DNA of 17,890 nt from CAZAYB01 sp964489215 (GCA_964489215.1 CAZAYB010000034.1:1-17890); one strand, 5' to 3'; counted from the first letter of the stretch, positions 6,809-14,060 are shown. Numbers and translations: made by a program. The notes: generated by a model not told the origin, from the sequence alone.

Positions 6809-7228
6809 ATGAATAGAGGAAACGCACAATTTGTTCGAAAAGGATTTACGCTGGCTGAGGCTTTGATGGCGATGGTTATTGTTTCTATGGCTGCGGCGTC
6901 GGTTCTTATGCCCTATACTGCTGGAGCTTCTGCACAGAAGGAAGGTGTGAAAAGGGCGATAGCGGCAAAACTTGCGGCGGATATACTGGAAGAGGTTCGT
7001 CTTGCGAATTTTGATGTTCTTGCAGCAGGCTATTCGAGTACGGAAGCAGCCGGTTCAATAACGGATTCATCCGGCCAGGTGTACAGCGATTCGGTTTATC
7101 AGAATCTCAGCCGAGAGCTTGATTGCAGGCTCGCTCCATTGTTAGGTGCTGATCTGGTTATCGCGACGTCGACGGTGAGGGAGGATGGTGTCGAGATAGC
7201 TAAAGTCAGTATGCTGATTACGAGGTAA
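6809..7228 (+). CDS. GspI/PilV-like minor pseudopilin
   Basis: A 139-residue prepilin from the ATG at 6809. An in-frame TTG at 6800 overlaps the previous stop and would add three residues; neither has a clear SD, so coupling with the upstream gene is likely. The leader ends FVRKG (cleavage after Gly12), followed by FTLAEALMAM with Glu at +5. The helix is Ala- and Met-rich to about residue 37. The AEALMAM opening, the AKLAADILEEVR stretch and the short body resemble GspI, which in type II secretion systems nucleates the pseudopilus tip with GspJ and GspK. The assignment rests on this and on gene order G-I-J-K; sequence outside the N-terminus is not diagnostic. Confidence 0.72.
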   Translation: MNRGNAQFVRKGFTLAEALMAMVIVSMAAASVLMPYTAGASAQKEGVKRAIAAKLAADILEEVRLANFDVLAAGYSSTEAAGSITDSSGQVYSDSVYQNLSRELDCRLAPLLGADLVIATSTVREDGVEIAKVSMLITR

Positions 7229-7246
7229 AGCTGGCAGTGAATTTTA

Positions 7247-7855
7247 ATGCGGCTTTTTAGCAGAAATATTACCATGCGCAAAAAAAGATTGCAAAATAAT
7301 AAAGGGTTTACTTTGGCAGAGCTGATAGTGGCGATGGCGGTGACGGCTATTATCTTTTCGGCACTGTCAACGCTTGCTTTTGCGCTTAGCTCGGCTAACA
7401 GTTCCACGCGTGCGATGGGTGAAAAGCAGGATCAGCTCCGGCTTGCGACTTTTCGGCTGACCGACCTTATCAAAAGCGCAGCTCTTGTAAGGTCTACGGT
7501 CAATGGTGCGGGTTTATGGGTAGATATTAACGGCGATTCGGCAGGCATTGCGGGTGAAGTTTATTTTCTTGAGTACGACGCGGGAAATGATGTATTTAAG
7601 ATGATACACTTTGCGGGGCTGACAAACTCGATTTCACTTACAGATTTTGCAAATGATACCGATAATCTTAAGGCCTGGCTTATTAATAATTATTCGGAAT
7701 CGACAATTGTTCTTGTTAGTGACTGTACAAGTGCAACTGTGAGTGTTTCTTCGAATACTTTTGTTAATATCAGCCTTGATATTACCGAAGACAGTGGAAC
7801 GTGGAATTATCAGATAGATGCCGCTGTAAGGTGCAGCGGAGCACATCTGCTGTGA
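7247..7855 (+). CDS. GspJ-like minor pseudopilin
   Basis: A 202-residue prepilin. From the first ATG the leader is 20 residues long (ending QNNKG), followed by FTLAELIVAM with Glu25 at +5 and a hydrophobic helix to about 45. An in-frame ATG at 7274 would give an 11-residue leader, closer to the usual size; no good SD separates the two choices. The region after the helix (SSANSSTRAMGEKQDQLRLA) and the length near 200 suit GspJ, the tip-complex partner of GspI and GspK. The gene follows the gspI-like gene after 18 bases and precedes the gspK-like gene by 26. The body has two Cys residues near the end that could form a disulfide outside the membrane. The GspJ label is from order and size. Confidence 0.7.
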   Translation: MRLFSRNITMRKKRLQNNKGFTLAELIVAMAVTAIIFSALSTLAFALSSANSSTRAMGEKQDQLRLATFRLTDLIKSAALVRSTVNGAGLWVDINGDSAGIAGEVYFLEYDAGNDVFKMIHFAGLTNSISLTDFANDTDNLKAWLINNYSESTIVLVSDCTSATVSVSSNTFVNISLDITEDSGTWNYQIDAAVRCSGAHLL

Positions 7856-7881
7856 TTTTGTATTCATAGGGCCAAGTTGAG

Positions 7882-8361
7882 ATGAAAAGGTGTTCAGAGA
7901 AAAACCAAGAGGGTTCGGCGCTGGTTGTTGTTCTGGTGATTCTTATGATAACAACCGTAACCAGTCTGGTATTTCTCTACCGCAGTGATATGCAGATGGC
8001 TTGCGGTAAGAACGCGGGTCTTAAAACATGTCTTGATTATCTTGCGGATTCTGGATTGACCCGTGCCAAGGCAATGATAGTAAGTAATCAGAGCGACCCA
8101 AATGCTTTGCCATTGCCCGCTTACAGTCAAAACGGTATGCAGATAGATTCCGATACGGATGATTATTACGATCTTTCGATTTCGGATCCTGTTCTGGATT
8201 CGGGTTCGGGGCCATCAGATCCCATTTATTTTTACACGATCAATTCTTCGGCATACAGGCTCATCGGTGGTGAGCAGATTGCCAAAACTTCCTACCTGGG
8301 TACACTTCGACTTGACCCTTCAGTACCGAGCGCGGTTTACATAGTGATTGACCGTCAATAG
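7882..8361 (+). CDS. GspK/PilX-like minor pseudopilin, short form
   Basis: A 159-residue prepilin-like protein. The leader MKRCSEKNQEG is cleaved after Gly11, giving SALVVVLVIL at the mature start. Position +5 is not Glu, which is the hallmark of GspK (and common in PilX-type proteins), the subunit that caps the pseudopilus tip. After the helix, the segment GLKTCLDYLADSGLTRAKAMI (about 46-66) is close to the family pattern of alternating Tyr, Ala and Gly before the Ala-Lys/Arg helix. Classic GspK is about 300 residues; here the body after residue 70 is only some 90 residues, so the large alpha domain is missing or this is a PilX-type protein. It is the last gene before an intrinsic terminator. 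Confidence 0.68.
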   Translation: MKRCSEKNQEGSALVVVLVILMITTVTSLVFLYRSDMQMACGKNAGLKTCLDYLADSGLTRAKAMIVSNQSDPNALPLPAYSQNGMQIDSDTDDYYDLSISDPVLDSGSGPSDPIYFYTINSSAYRLIGGEQIAKTSYLGTLRLDPSVPSAVYIVIDRQ

Positions 8362-8366
8362 GACCG

Positions 8367-8401
8367 ATAACCGGCCGGGTGTGAAAATCCGGTTATTTTT
8401 T
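8367..8401 (+). terminator. intrinsic terminator after the G-I-J-K pseudopilin unit
   Basis: A perfect 8-bp stem, ATAACCGG (8367-8374) with CCGGTTAT (8389-8396), has a 14-base loop and runs directly into six T residues (8396-8401). It begins five bases after the stop of the gspK-like gene and closes the second transcription unit. Confidence 0.8.
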
Positions 8402-8689
8402 GGTTAAATTCCTTTGGACATATTCAGCATTTTTGATTTTGGATGTTGTTTTGCGGCAAGTTTGGATTGTAACGATTATCAGGTTTGCGAGTCCGGGTTT
8501 AATTTCAAACCTGCATTTGGGGGCTGTTAACCGCAGTTATTAAGTCAAGAGAAACAGGTTGAAAAAGTCCTGAACCTTTGAAGAAAAACGCCATTTTCAA
8601 ACTTGATATCGGGTTTTTAAGGGTTTTTATTTTAAGGTTAAAGGGAGCTTAAGGGCGGTTATTTATATGTCGAAATATGTTAAAGATAA

Positions 8690-8708
8690 ATTACGGACAG
8701 TCTGTAAT
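8690..8708. promoter_or_regulatory. 19-bp dyad, candidate operator upstream of the gspH-like gene
   Basis: ATTACGGACAGTCTGTAAT is an inverted repeat with 9-base arms around one central base and a single G/A mismatch. It lies five bases upstream of the AAGG SD (8714-8717) of the gspH-like gene. An odd centre and 9-base arms fit a dimeric DNA-binding regulator, but no regulator has been linked to it. Confidence 0.45.
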
Positions 8709-8724
8709 ATGAAAAGGTGAAACT

Positions 8725-9246
8725 ATGATAAGTTATCAAAATCGCCGAATTTGTGGATGTTGCGCTGGTTTTAGTCTCGTAGAGATTCTGATAATCATTG
8801 TGGTACTTCTTGTTGCAGCGGCAATGAGTGTGCCAATGATCAGCGGAGCGGCAGATATGCAGGTTCGCTCGGGTTCGAGCAAGATCGCTGCTGACCTTGA
8901 GTACGCAAAGAATATGGCAATTACCAATCAGAAGACATATACGGTGACATTCGATACCAATGCTAATTCGTATCAGCTTAGCGACTCTGATGGAGTGATT
9001 GATCATCCTTTTGAGAACGGCAGCTTTGTGGTAAATTTCTCAACGGATTCGAGATTCAAAAGGGTGAGCATAGACAGTGCTGACTTTGATTCGAGCAATT
9101 CAGTGACTTATGATTATCTTGGGTGTCCCTATTCGGGTACAACCGCGACGTCACCATTGAACTTAGGTGAGGTAACTCTGTCTGCAGATTCTGTGACGGC
9201 GACGGTTAGTGTTGAACCAGCAACTGGATATGTAACGATACAGTAA
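8725..9246 (+). CDS. GspH/FimT-like minor pseudopilin
   Basis: A 173-residue prepilin whose ATG has AAGG seven bases upstream. The leader ends CGCCAG, with cleavage after Gly15, then FSLVEIL with Glu20 at +5 and a hydrophobic helix to about residue 38. The SGSSKIAADLEYAKNMAITNQKTYTVTF stretch is the classic GspH/FimT pattern, a helix holding AxDLxxAxxxAI followed by a beta strand. Three Cys residues (10, 12, 13) crowd the leader just before the cleavage site, which is unusual. GspH is a minor pseudopilin between the tip and the GspG shaft. Its gene here is separated from the other pseudopilins by a terminator and leads the pilM-to-secretin unit. Confidence 0.82.
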   Translation: MISYQNRRICGCCAGFSLVEILIIIVVLLVAAAMSVPMISGAADMQVRSGSSKIAADLEYAKNMAITNQKTYTVTFDTNANSYQLSDSDGVIDHPFENGSFVVNFSTDSRFKRVSIDSADFDSSNSVTYDYLGCPYSGTTATSPLNLGEVTLSADSVTATVSVEPATGYVTIQ

Positions 9247-9258
9247 AAAGAAGATAAT

Positions 9259-10389
9259 ATGATAACTCTTGTATCTAAAAAAACCAGACCAATAGGATTG
9301 GATATCGGGCAAAACTCGATTAAGATGATTCAGCTTGGTGCGGTTGCGGATAATATATCTGTAGTTGCGGCAGCAGAGACAGTATTCGATCCACAGGATT
9401 GTTGTGGAGGTCATGACAAGAAGGAGTTTACCGCCTCAGCAGTGAAGGAAATGCTTGCAAGGGAAAATTTTGCGGGTAAAGAGGTTATCAGTGCTTTGCC
9501 AAATGAGCTGGTAAAGATCAAGAGTTTGCGTATAGATTCAGCTGAAGCAGCTAAGATGACAGAGCTTGTTTATAAGGAGGCGGTAGAGCGTGTTGGAATA
9601 GACGTAAACACACATGAGATCAGGTATACCGATGCTGGTATTGTTCACCAGGGAGAAGAGACCAAGAAGGAAGTAATTCTTTTTGCTGCTAAAAAGGAAG
9701 ATATCAGCGAGCATATCGAGATGCTTGAAACTGTGGGTCTTAAGCCAGAGGCAATAGATCTTGTTCCATGTGCGCTTTTGCGATGTTTTCTTCGTTCTTT
9801 AAGGCGTCAGGAAGACAAGAACCAGGTTAGCGTTTTTATTGATATAGGTTCGACATTTACAACGGTGACAGTATCGGCAGGCCAGAATATAACTTTTATC
9901 AAGAAAATTCCCATAGCAGGTATGGCTTTTAATACACGAGTTGGTGAGAAGCTTTCGATAAGCAATAATCAGGCTGCTTTGTTAAGGGCTAAGATGCGAA
10001 ATTCTTCTTCCAGTGATACAGTTGACGCCTCGACTGCTCAGGATATCAAGGCTGCTATGGGCAGTTCTATAGACGAGCTTGCCCGGGAGATATCGGTCTG
10101 TTTTAGATACTATGCTGTTACATTCAGGGGTCAAAAACCTGAAGAAGCGGTTCTTACCGGGGGAGAGGCACAGGAGCCTCAGCTGTTAGATGCGCTTAAC
10201 AATCAACTGGATGTTAATATCAAAACAGCTCAGCCTTTCAGGGGTATCGACACATCCAGGCTTTACTTCAGGGTTGATAATGAACATATTCATCCAGAGT
10301 GGTCTGTTCCAGTTGGTATTGCGATGAAGGGCTGGGATATAAACGATTACAGTACAGAGAGCAGGGCGGTTGATAATGAAAGAGATTGA
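9259..10389 (+). CDS. pilM: PilM, actin-like type IV pilus assembly protein
   Basis: A 376-residue cytoplasmic protein of the FtsA/actin-like fold. In type IV pilus systems PilM binds ATP and the short cytoplasmic tail of PilN, linking the inner-membrane PilN/PilO pair to the motor. The actin-type motifs are visible: phosphate-1 loop GLDIGQNSIK (13-22), connect/phosphate-2 FIDIGSTFTTV (193-203) and the adenosine block VLTGGEA (298-304), with VGIAMKGW near the end (352-359). The length is at the upper end of PilM (about 350). The gene lies 12 bases after the gspH-like gene, and its last 14 bases overlap pilN. In type II secretion systems the corresponding unit is GspL, in which the actin-like and membrane parts are fused; here they are separate, as in pili. 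Confidence 0.92.
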   Translation: MITLVSKKTRPIGLDIGQNSIKMIQLGAVADNISVVAAAETVFDPQDCCGGHDKKEFTASAVKEMLARENFAGKEVISALPNELVKIKSLRIDSAEAAKMTELVYKEAVERVGIDVNTHEIRYTDAGIVHQGEETKKEVILFAAKKEDISEHIEMLETVGLKPEAIDLVPCALLRCFLRSLRRQEDKNQVSVFIDIGSTFTTVTVSAGQNITFIKKIPIAGMAFNTRVGEKLSISNNQAALLRAKMRNSSSSDTVDASTAQDIKAAMGSSIDELAREISVCFRYYAVTFRGQKPEEAVLTGGEAQEPQLLDALNNQLDVNIKTAQPFRGIDTSRLYFRVDNEHIHPEWSVPVGIAMKGWDINDYSTESRAVDNERD

Positions 10390-11050
10390 CTTTTTACCTC
10401 AGTGGTATAAGGCCGGCCAAAAAAGGCAGGTAAGCTATCGCAGGCAGCATGCGGCGGTAATAGTCATTCTTTCTGCGCTGACTTTGTGGGGGTTTGTAAC
10501 AAGTTATAGTGTTTCCCGGGCCCAGGCAAAAGTTGGGAGGATGGAAGATGAATTTGCCCAGAGTGTTACGGTTTCCAATGAGTACAATATTTTAAGGGCC
10601 AAGGTTGATAAGCTTAAGAGAAAAGAGGCGATATTAAAGGAGCTTGAGCCCCGGCTGGATTGTTCGGCAATACTTGCTGAGCTTAGTTATCTTGGTACTG
10701 AGGGGGTTATTTTCAAGTCGGTCAAGATTGAGCCAGAGAGCTATGTGAGATCTGGTTCTTCAAGAGCTGGCGGTTCAGTGAGGCTTGCTTCGAGATTTGT
10801 TTCAGGTCAGGGACAGGAGGATCCATTTCCTGAGGACAATATCAGATACAAGGTAATTATACAAGGTATTGCCAGGGATGCGACAAACGTTGCGGATATG
10901 ATATCCAGGCTTGAGACATCTGAGTATTTCAGGTCGGTGGTGCCTGGTTTTTCAAGAAATAAAGATTTAAAGAATGTAATGACAACGGAATTCAGCATTG
11001 ATTGTTTTATAGCGAATTATTCAGAAGTTGAACAGGAAAAGAATAATTGA
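10376..11050 (+). CDS. pilN: PilN, inner-membrane pilus assembly protein
   Basis: A 224-residue bitopic protein. The N-terminal cytoplasmic segment MKEIDFLPQWYK carries the short motif (normally INLLPWR-like) that docks into PilM. One transmembrane helix follows at about 25-45, then a charged coiled-coil at 48-92 and a periplasmic domain of ferredoxin-like type. The chosen ATG lies inside the end of pilM; a TTG six bases earlier is in frame but would shift the PilM-binding motif off the very N-terminus. PilN normally pairs with PilO in the periplasm, and the gene order here is pilM-pilN-pilO. A Ser/Gly-rich stretch at about 121-150 may be a flexible loop. The sequence is divergent, so the call relies on topology, the N-terminal motif and context together. 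Confidence 0.88.
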   Translation: MKEIDFLPQWYKAGQKRQVSYRRQHAAVIVILSALTLWGFVTSYSVSRAQAKVGRMEDEFAQSVTVSNEYNILRAKVDKLKRKEAILKELEPRLDCSAILAELSYLGTEGVIFKSVKIEPESYVRSGSSRAGGSVRLASRFVSGQGQEDPFPEDNIRYKVIIQGIARDATNVADMISRLETSEYFRSVVPGFSRNKDLKNVMTTEFSIDCFIANYSEVEQEKNN

Positions 11051-11595
11051 ACAAGCTTTTAGAAAAACAACAGATACTTATTATTGCACTTGTGCTTACA
11101 GCGATTGTCTGTTTTGTCTTTTTCAGATATTTGCCACTTACTAAAAAGGCCCGGCAGATAGACAGTGAAAAGCAGCAGCAAAGCGCTCTTCTTGAGCAGC
11201 TTAAGGACAGGAACGGCCAGATTTTAGAGCTTAAGGAGAAAGTTTTTGAGCTTAAGGACTTTACATCTGACTATGATGCGCGGATTCCTGATTCAAGAAG
11301 GTTTGCTGTGTTGTGGCAAGAGGTTGCAGATATAATGAATCATTACGGTTTGACAGATCAGCTTGTACAGCCCGGCCAGGAGGTGGAGGGTCCTAATATA
11401 ACCTGCATCCCTATAAATATTCAGTGTAAAGGTTCGATGGAGGGTATTTTTAATTTTCTTCAGTCAATTGATAAGCTCGACAGGCTGATGCAGGTAGAGG
11501 AGCTTGGTCTTGAAAACGACAGCGATTTTACGGGTGATCTTAAAATGAATGCGCAGGCTTATGTGTATTATATGAACAGCGGAGAGACTAATTAG
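11047..11595 (+). CDS. pilO: PilO, inner-membrane pilus assembly protein
   Basis: A 182-residue bitopic protein that starts at TTG 11047, overlapping the pilN stop as TTGA. AGGAAAAG lies at a good distance upstream, and no in-frame ATG exists before the transmembrane helix, so TTG is very likely the true start. A single helix at about 9-30 is followed by a coiled-coil rich in Lys, Gln and Leu (35-73), then the periplasmic domain. The block GSMEGIFNFLQSIDKLDRLMQVEELGLEND (about 128-157) matches the PilO pattern of a Gly-initiated helix before LDRL and a strand. PilO dimerises with PilN and aligns the inner-membrane platform with PilP and the secretin. Confidence 0.9.
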   Translation: MNKLLEKQQILIIALVLTAIVCFVFFRYLPLTKKARQIDSEKQQQSALLEQLKDRNGQILELKEKVFELKDFTSDYDARIPDSRRFAVLWQEVADIMNHYGLTDQLVQPGQEVEGPNITCIPINIQCKGSMEGIFNFLQSIDKLDRLMQVEELGLENDSDFTGDLKMNAQAYVYYMNSGETN

Positions 11596-11604
11596 GTTTT
11601 TAAG

Positions 11605-12216
11605 ATGAACGTGATTAACAAATCAAAAACTGACAGTAATGCGGCTATGATGAGAAAGCCAGCTTCAAAAGGCAAGGCTTTGCTGGCTGGTGTTCTGCTT
11701 TCAATAATGGCGATTCTCTGGGTTCGGGTGATTTTCCGCAAGGATACTGTTAAACCTGCGAGTGCTGATGTTGTAAAGGCGGCGGCAGTTTCACAGGCGA
11801 AGTCAAAACAGGAAAAGAATGAAGTGAAATTAAGATATCATAATTTGCCTGTGATATCAGAGCGAAATGATGTTCTTACAAGGGATATGTTTGTTCCTGC
11901 AAAATGGAATCCTTTCGGTATTGATACGGCAGGTAAGGGAGAGGGTTTGAAGGGAGAAGATGCAGCCGGTGCGGATCATCAGAAGAATATGGAACAGATA
12001 CGTGAGCAGCTGAAAATAGAAGCAATAATTGTGAACGGGCCTGATTTGCAGAAGCAGGCATTTGTTGCAGGTAAACTTGTTACTGAGGGGTCTACTCTTA
12101 CGGTGACCTGTGAACCCTGGCAGTATGAATTTACGGTAGAAAAAATAGATACTAACTCTGTCGTTCTCAAATGGAACGATAATATAATTACATTAGTGAT
12201 GTCTCGGTCAAAATAA
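11605..12216 (+). CDS. PilP/GspC-like inner-membrane protein
   Basis: A 203-residue protein with a basic cytoplasmic N-terminus, one transmembrane helix at about 25-44, an Ala/Lys-rich linker (50-75) and a C-terminal beta-rich domain. The last part (about 135-200), from LKIEAIIVNGPD through FVAGKLVTEG to VVLKWNDNIITLVM, resembles the HR domain of GspC and the periplasmic domain of PilP, which bind the secretin N-domains. GspC has a transmembrane helix as here, while PilP is a lipoprotein; no lipobox is present, so the topology is GspC-like. It lies between pilO and the secretin gene, where pilP or gspC would be. I judge the role solid from context and the exact family name uncertain. Confidence 0.75.
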   Translation: MNVINKSKTDSNAAMMRKPASKGKALLAGVLLSIMAILWVRVIFRKDTVKPASADVVKAAAVSQAKSKQEKNEVKLRYHNLPVISERNDVLTRDMFVPAKWNPFGIDTAGKGEGLKGEDAAGADHQKNMEQIREQLKIEAIIVNGPDLQKQAFVAGKLVTEGSTLTVTCEPWQYEFTVEKIDTNSVVLKWNDNIITLVMSRSK

Positions 12217-12244
12217 GTACAGACCGAAGAAAGGATGGTGACAT

Positions 12245-13999
12245 ATGTTTACCCGAAACAGAAACACCAAAAAAAGAGTCTGGTCAGCTTTGTTTGTTTG
12301 GCTGGCTGGAACACTTGCCATGACTGCGTTAGTTGTTGGTAAGTCAGAGCCAGTTGACAACATTTTTACCGTGTTGAATAAACTTGCTCTTGATACAGGC
12401 CCAATGTACGCCAAAAGCGACATTTTAGAAGGAAAAACATATCCAGAGGATCCAGCGATTAAGAGGCCTACGAACAGGAAAGAGGCTCTTAATGGACATG
12501 CCATACAGTCGATAGAATTCAGCAGGGAAATGTCAATTCTCGATGCGTTAAGATTTCTTGGTGTAACATATCAAAAGAACATTGTCCCTTCGCCAAATGT
12601 CGAGGGTCAATTGACAATCACGAACCTTTATAATGTAACTTTCGAAGAGGCCCTTGAGGCGGTGATTGGAAAGAACAAGTATGAGGTTAAGGGTAACTTT
12701 ATCCGAATCTATACTCCTGAAGAATATACTACCAGGGACAGGCTTGAGACAGAGGTTTTTGTGCTCCACTATGTTTCAGCAGAAGAGGCTAAGAATCTTA
12801 TTAATCCTGTTCTTAGTGATCTTGGTGATGTTGCGACGACGACTCCTGCAGAAAGAGGTACAGATGCCGGTCATGGGGGAGATTCTCTGACTATCCGAGA
12901 CCGAATCATAGTTTCTGATCTTCCCGATAATCTTGAGAAGGTAAGAGCTATTTTAAGTAATGTTGATATTATGCCACCTCAAATACTGATTGAGGTTACT
13001 TTGCTGGAGGCAGAGCTGGACGAAAGTACGGAGTATGGTATAGATTTCGATATACTGGGACTTACGACTCAGACGCCCGGCACTGTTGCTTTAGGAGACG
13101 ATGCGATGAGTGTCGGCGGGTTTGCTACGGGGGTAGCAACAGGTGGTTTGAGCCTTGGTATAGTAAAGGATCATGTTCGTATATTTATCCGAGCTCTTGA
13201 GGGTATTACAGATACGACTGTTATTGCAAGGCCTAAGATTCTGGCTTTGAATAAGCAGGCAGGTAAGATCCATATAGGTAACAGGGACGGTTATCGAACA
13301 GTAACAACAGTTTCAGACGGCGGTACTTCGGTTCAGTCAGTTGAGTTTCTTGAGACAGGTACTTTGCTTCAGTTCAGGCCCTTTATCTGCGACAACGACA
13401 ATATCCGTCTTGAGATCAATCCTGAACGAAGTGAAGGCGGTATCAATGATGATTCACTTCCCTGGGAAACAACGACTGAAGTAAAGAGTAATATAATGGT
13501 TAAAGATGGCCGAACGGTTGTAATTGGAGGTCTTTTCAAGGACAAGACAGATCTTTCGAGATCTCAGGTTCCTTTGGTGGGCGATATTCCTGTTGTTGGT
13601 GAAGCTTTTAAGAAGGTTAAAGATCAGGTTATAAGGACAGAGCTTATAGTTTTGATAACTCCTCATATAATACATGATCCATCCAACAGCAATGGTGATG
13701 CCCGGATGGCAGATGTAATGAGGCTTATGCATGATGCCAAGACTAATATTACGTGGCTAAGCAGGACCAGGAGGGCCGAGGACAGGTATGCAAAGGCGGT
13801 GGAATATTATACCAATGGCAATCTTGATAAGGCACTTACAGAGATTAACTGGATCTGGGAGGAAAGAACGGATTTGAACAAGGAAAGGCTCCGTGAAAAG
13901 ATCATCAAGCAGACAAGTCCTGATGATTATAACACTCTCAGAAGGATTATGTATAACAAGATGAAGAATGAATACCCCGATAGGTGGCAGAGGTTCTAA
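12245..13999 (+). CDS. PilQ/GspD-family outer-membrane secretin
   Basis: A 584-residue secretin that forms the ring-shaped outer-membrane channel for a pilus or secreted substrates. It has a signal peptide (1-32), an N0/STN-like domain at about 88-157 (SIEFSREMSILDALRFLG onward), one N1-like ring domain at about 170-241, and the secretin beta-barrel region at about 245-476. The barrel block ends with the signature VPLVGDIPVVGEAF (442-455), followed by ELIVLITPHII (466-476). With only one N-type ring after N0 it is like PilQ and shorter than GspD, which usually has three. A Gly/Asp-rich insertion (about 203-214) lies inside the N1-like domain. After the barrel there are about 108 extra residues (477-584); ALTEINWIWEERTDL and the stretch before it look like one TPR unit. 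The AAGGA SD is strong. Confidence 0.92.
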   Translation: MFTRNRNTKKRVWSALFVWLAGTLAMTALVVGKSEPVDNIFTVLNKLALDTGPMYAKSDILEGKTYPEDPAIKRPTNRKEALNGHAIQSIEFSREMSILDALRFLGVTYQKNIVPSPNVEGQLTITNLYNVTFEEALEAVIGKNKYEVKGNFIRIYTPEEYTTRDRLETEVFVLHYVSAEEAKNLINPVLSDLGDVATTTPAERGTDAGHGGDSLTIRDRIIVSDLPDNLEKVRAILSNVDIMPPQILIEVTLLEAELDESTEYGIDFDILGLTTQTPGTVALGDDAMSVGGFATGVATGGLSLGIVKDHVRIFIRALEGITDTTVIARPKILALNKQAGKIHIGNRDGYRTVTTVSDGGTSVQSVEFLETGTLLQFRPFICDNDNIRLEINPERSEGGINDDSLPWETTTEVKSNIMVKDGRTVVIGGLFKDKTDLSRSQVPLVGDIPVVGEAFKKVKDQVIRTELIVLITPHIIHDPSNSNGDARMADVMRLMHDAKTNITWLSRTRRAEDRYAKAVEYYTNGNLDKALTEINWIWEERTDLNKERLREKIIKQTSPDDYNTLRRIMYNKMKNEYPDRWQRF

Positions 14000-14013
14000 T
14001 GTTTTTTATCGGG

Positions 14014-14060
14014 TTCAGTGAAGGATTTTTAAGGCTGATTTTATTCAGTGAATAAAATTA
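14014..14060. repeat. AT-rich hairpin and paired TTCAGTGAA sites
   Basis: TTCAGTGAA, a palindrome around one central base, occurs at 14014-14022 and 14044-14052, 30 bases apart (about three helical turns). The second copy is the tip of a long hairpin: ATTTTATTC (14038-14046) pairs perfectly with GAATAAAAT (14050-14058), leaving a 3-base loop. It lies in the 102-base gap between the secretin gene and the lipoprotein gene. It could be a weak terminator, an mRNA stabiliser or a regulator site; there is no clear T-run. Confidence 0.5.

Larger units (their letters stand above)
8362..8724 (+). other. 363-base spacer between pseudopilin units
   Basis: After the terminator there is no supported gene. 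A perfect 8-bp inverted repeat, CAGGTTTG (8480-8487) and CAAACCTG (8506-8513), encloses an alternative inner pairing of GGTTT with AAACC. AGGTT/AACCT (about 8556-8577) is a weaker foldback. TTAAGG occurs at 8617, 8632 and 8649, about 15-17 bases apart. A 17-residue ORF (8667-8720) ends four bases before the gspH-like ATG; it has only a distant SD and may be chance. The dyad at 8690-8708 is listed separately. The promoter for the gspH-to-secretin unit should lie here, but no consensus match was clear. Confidence 0.45.

Noticed and set aside
6231..6827. 198-codon minus-strand frame over the second pseudopilin gene
   Set aside because: The plus strand encodes a clear prepilin with leader and conserved block; the antisense product shows no domain and starts without an SD.
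8667..8720. 17-residue leader peptide before the gspH-like gene
   Set aside because: The ORF is very short, has only a distant G-rich stretch as SD and no codon pattern typical of attenuation; its nearness to the next ATG may be chance.
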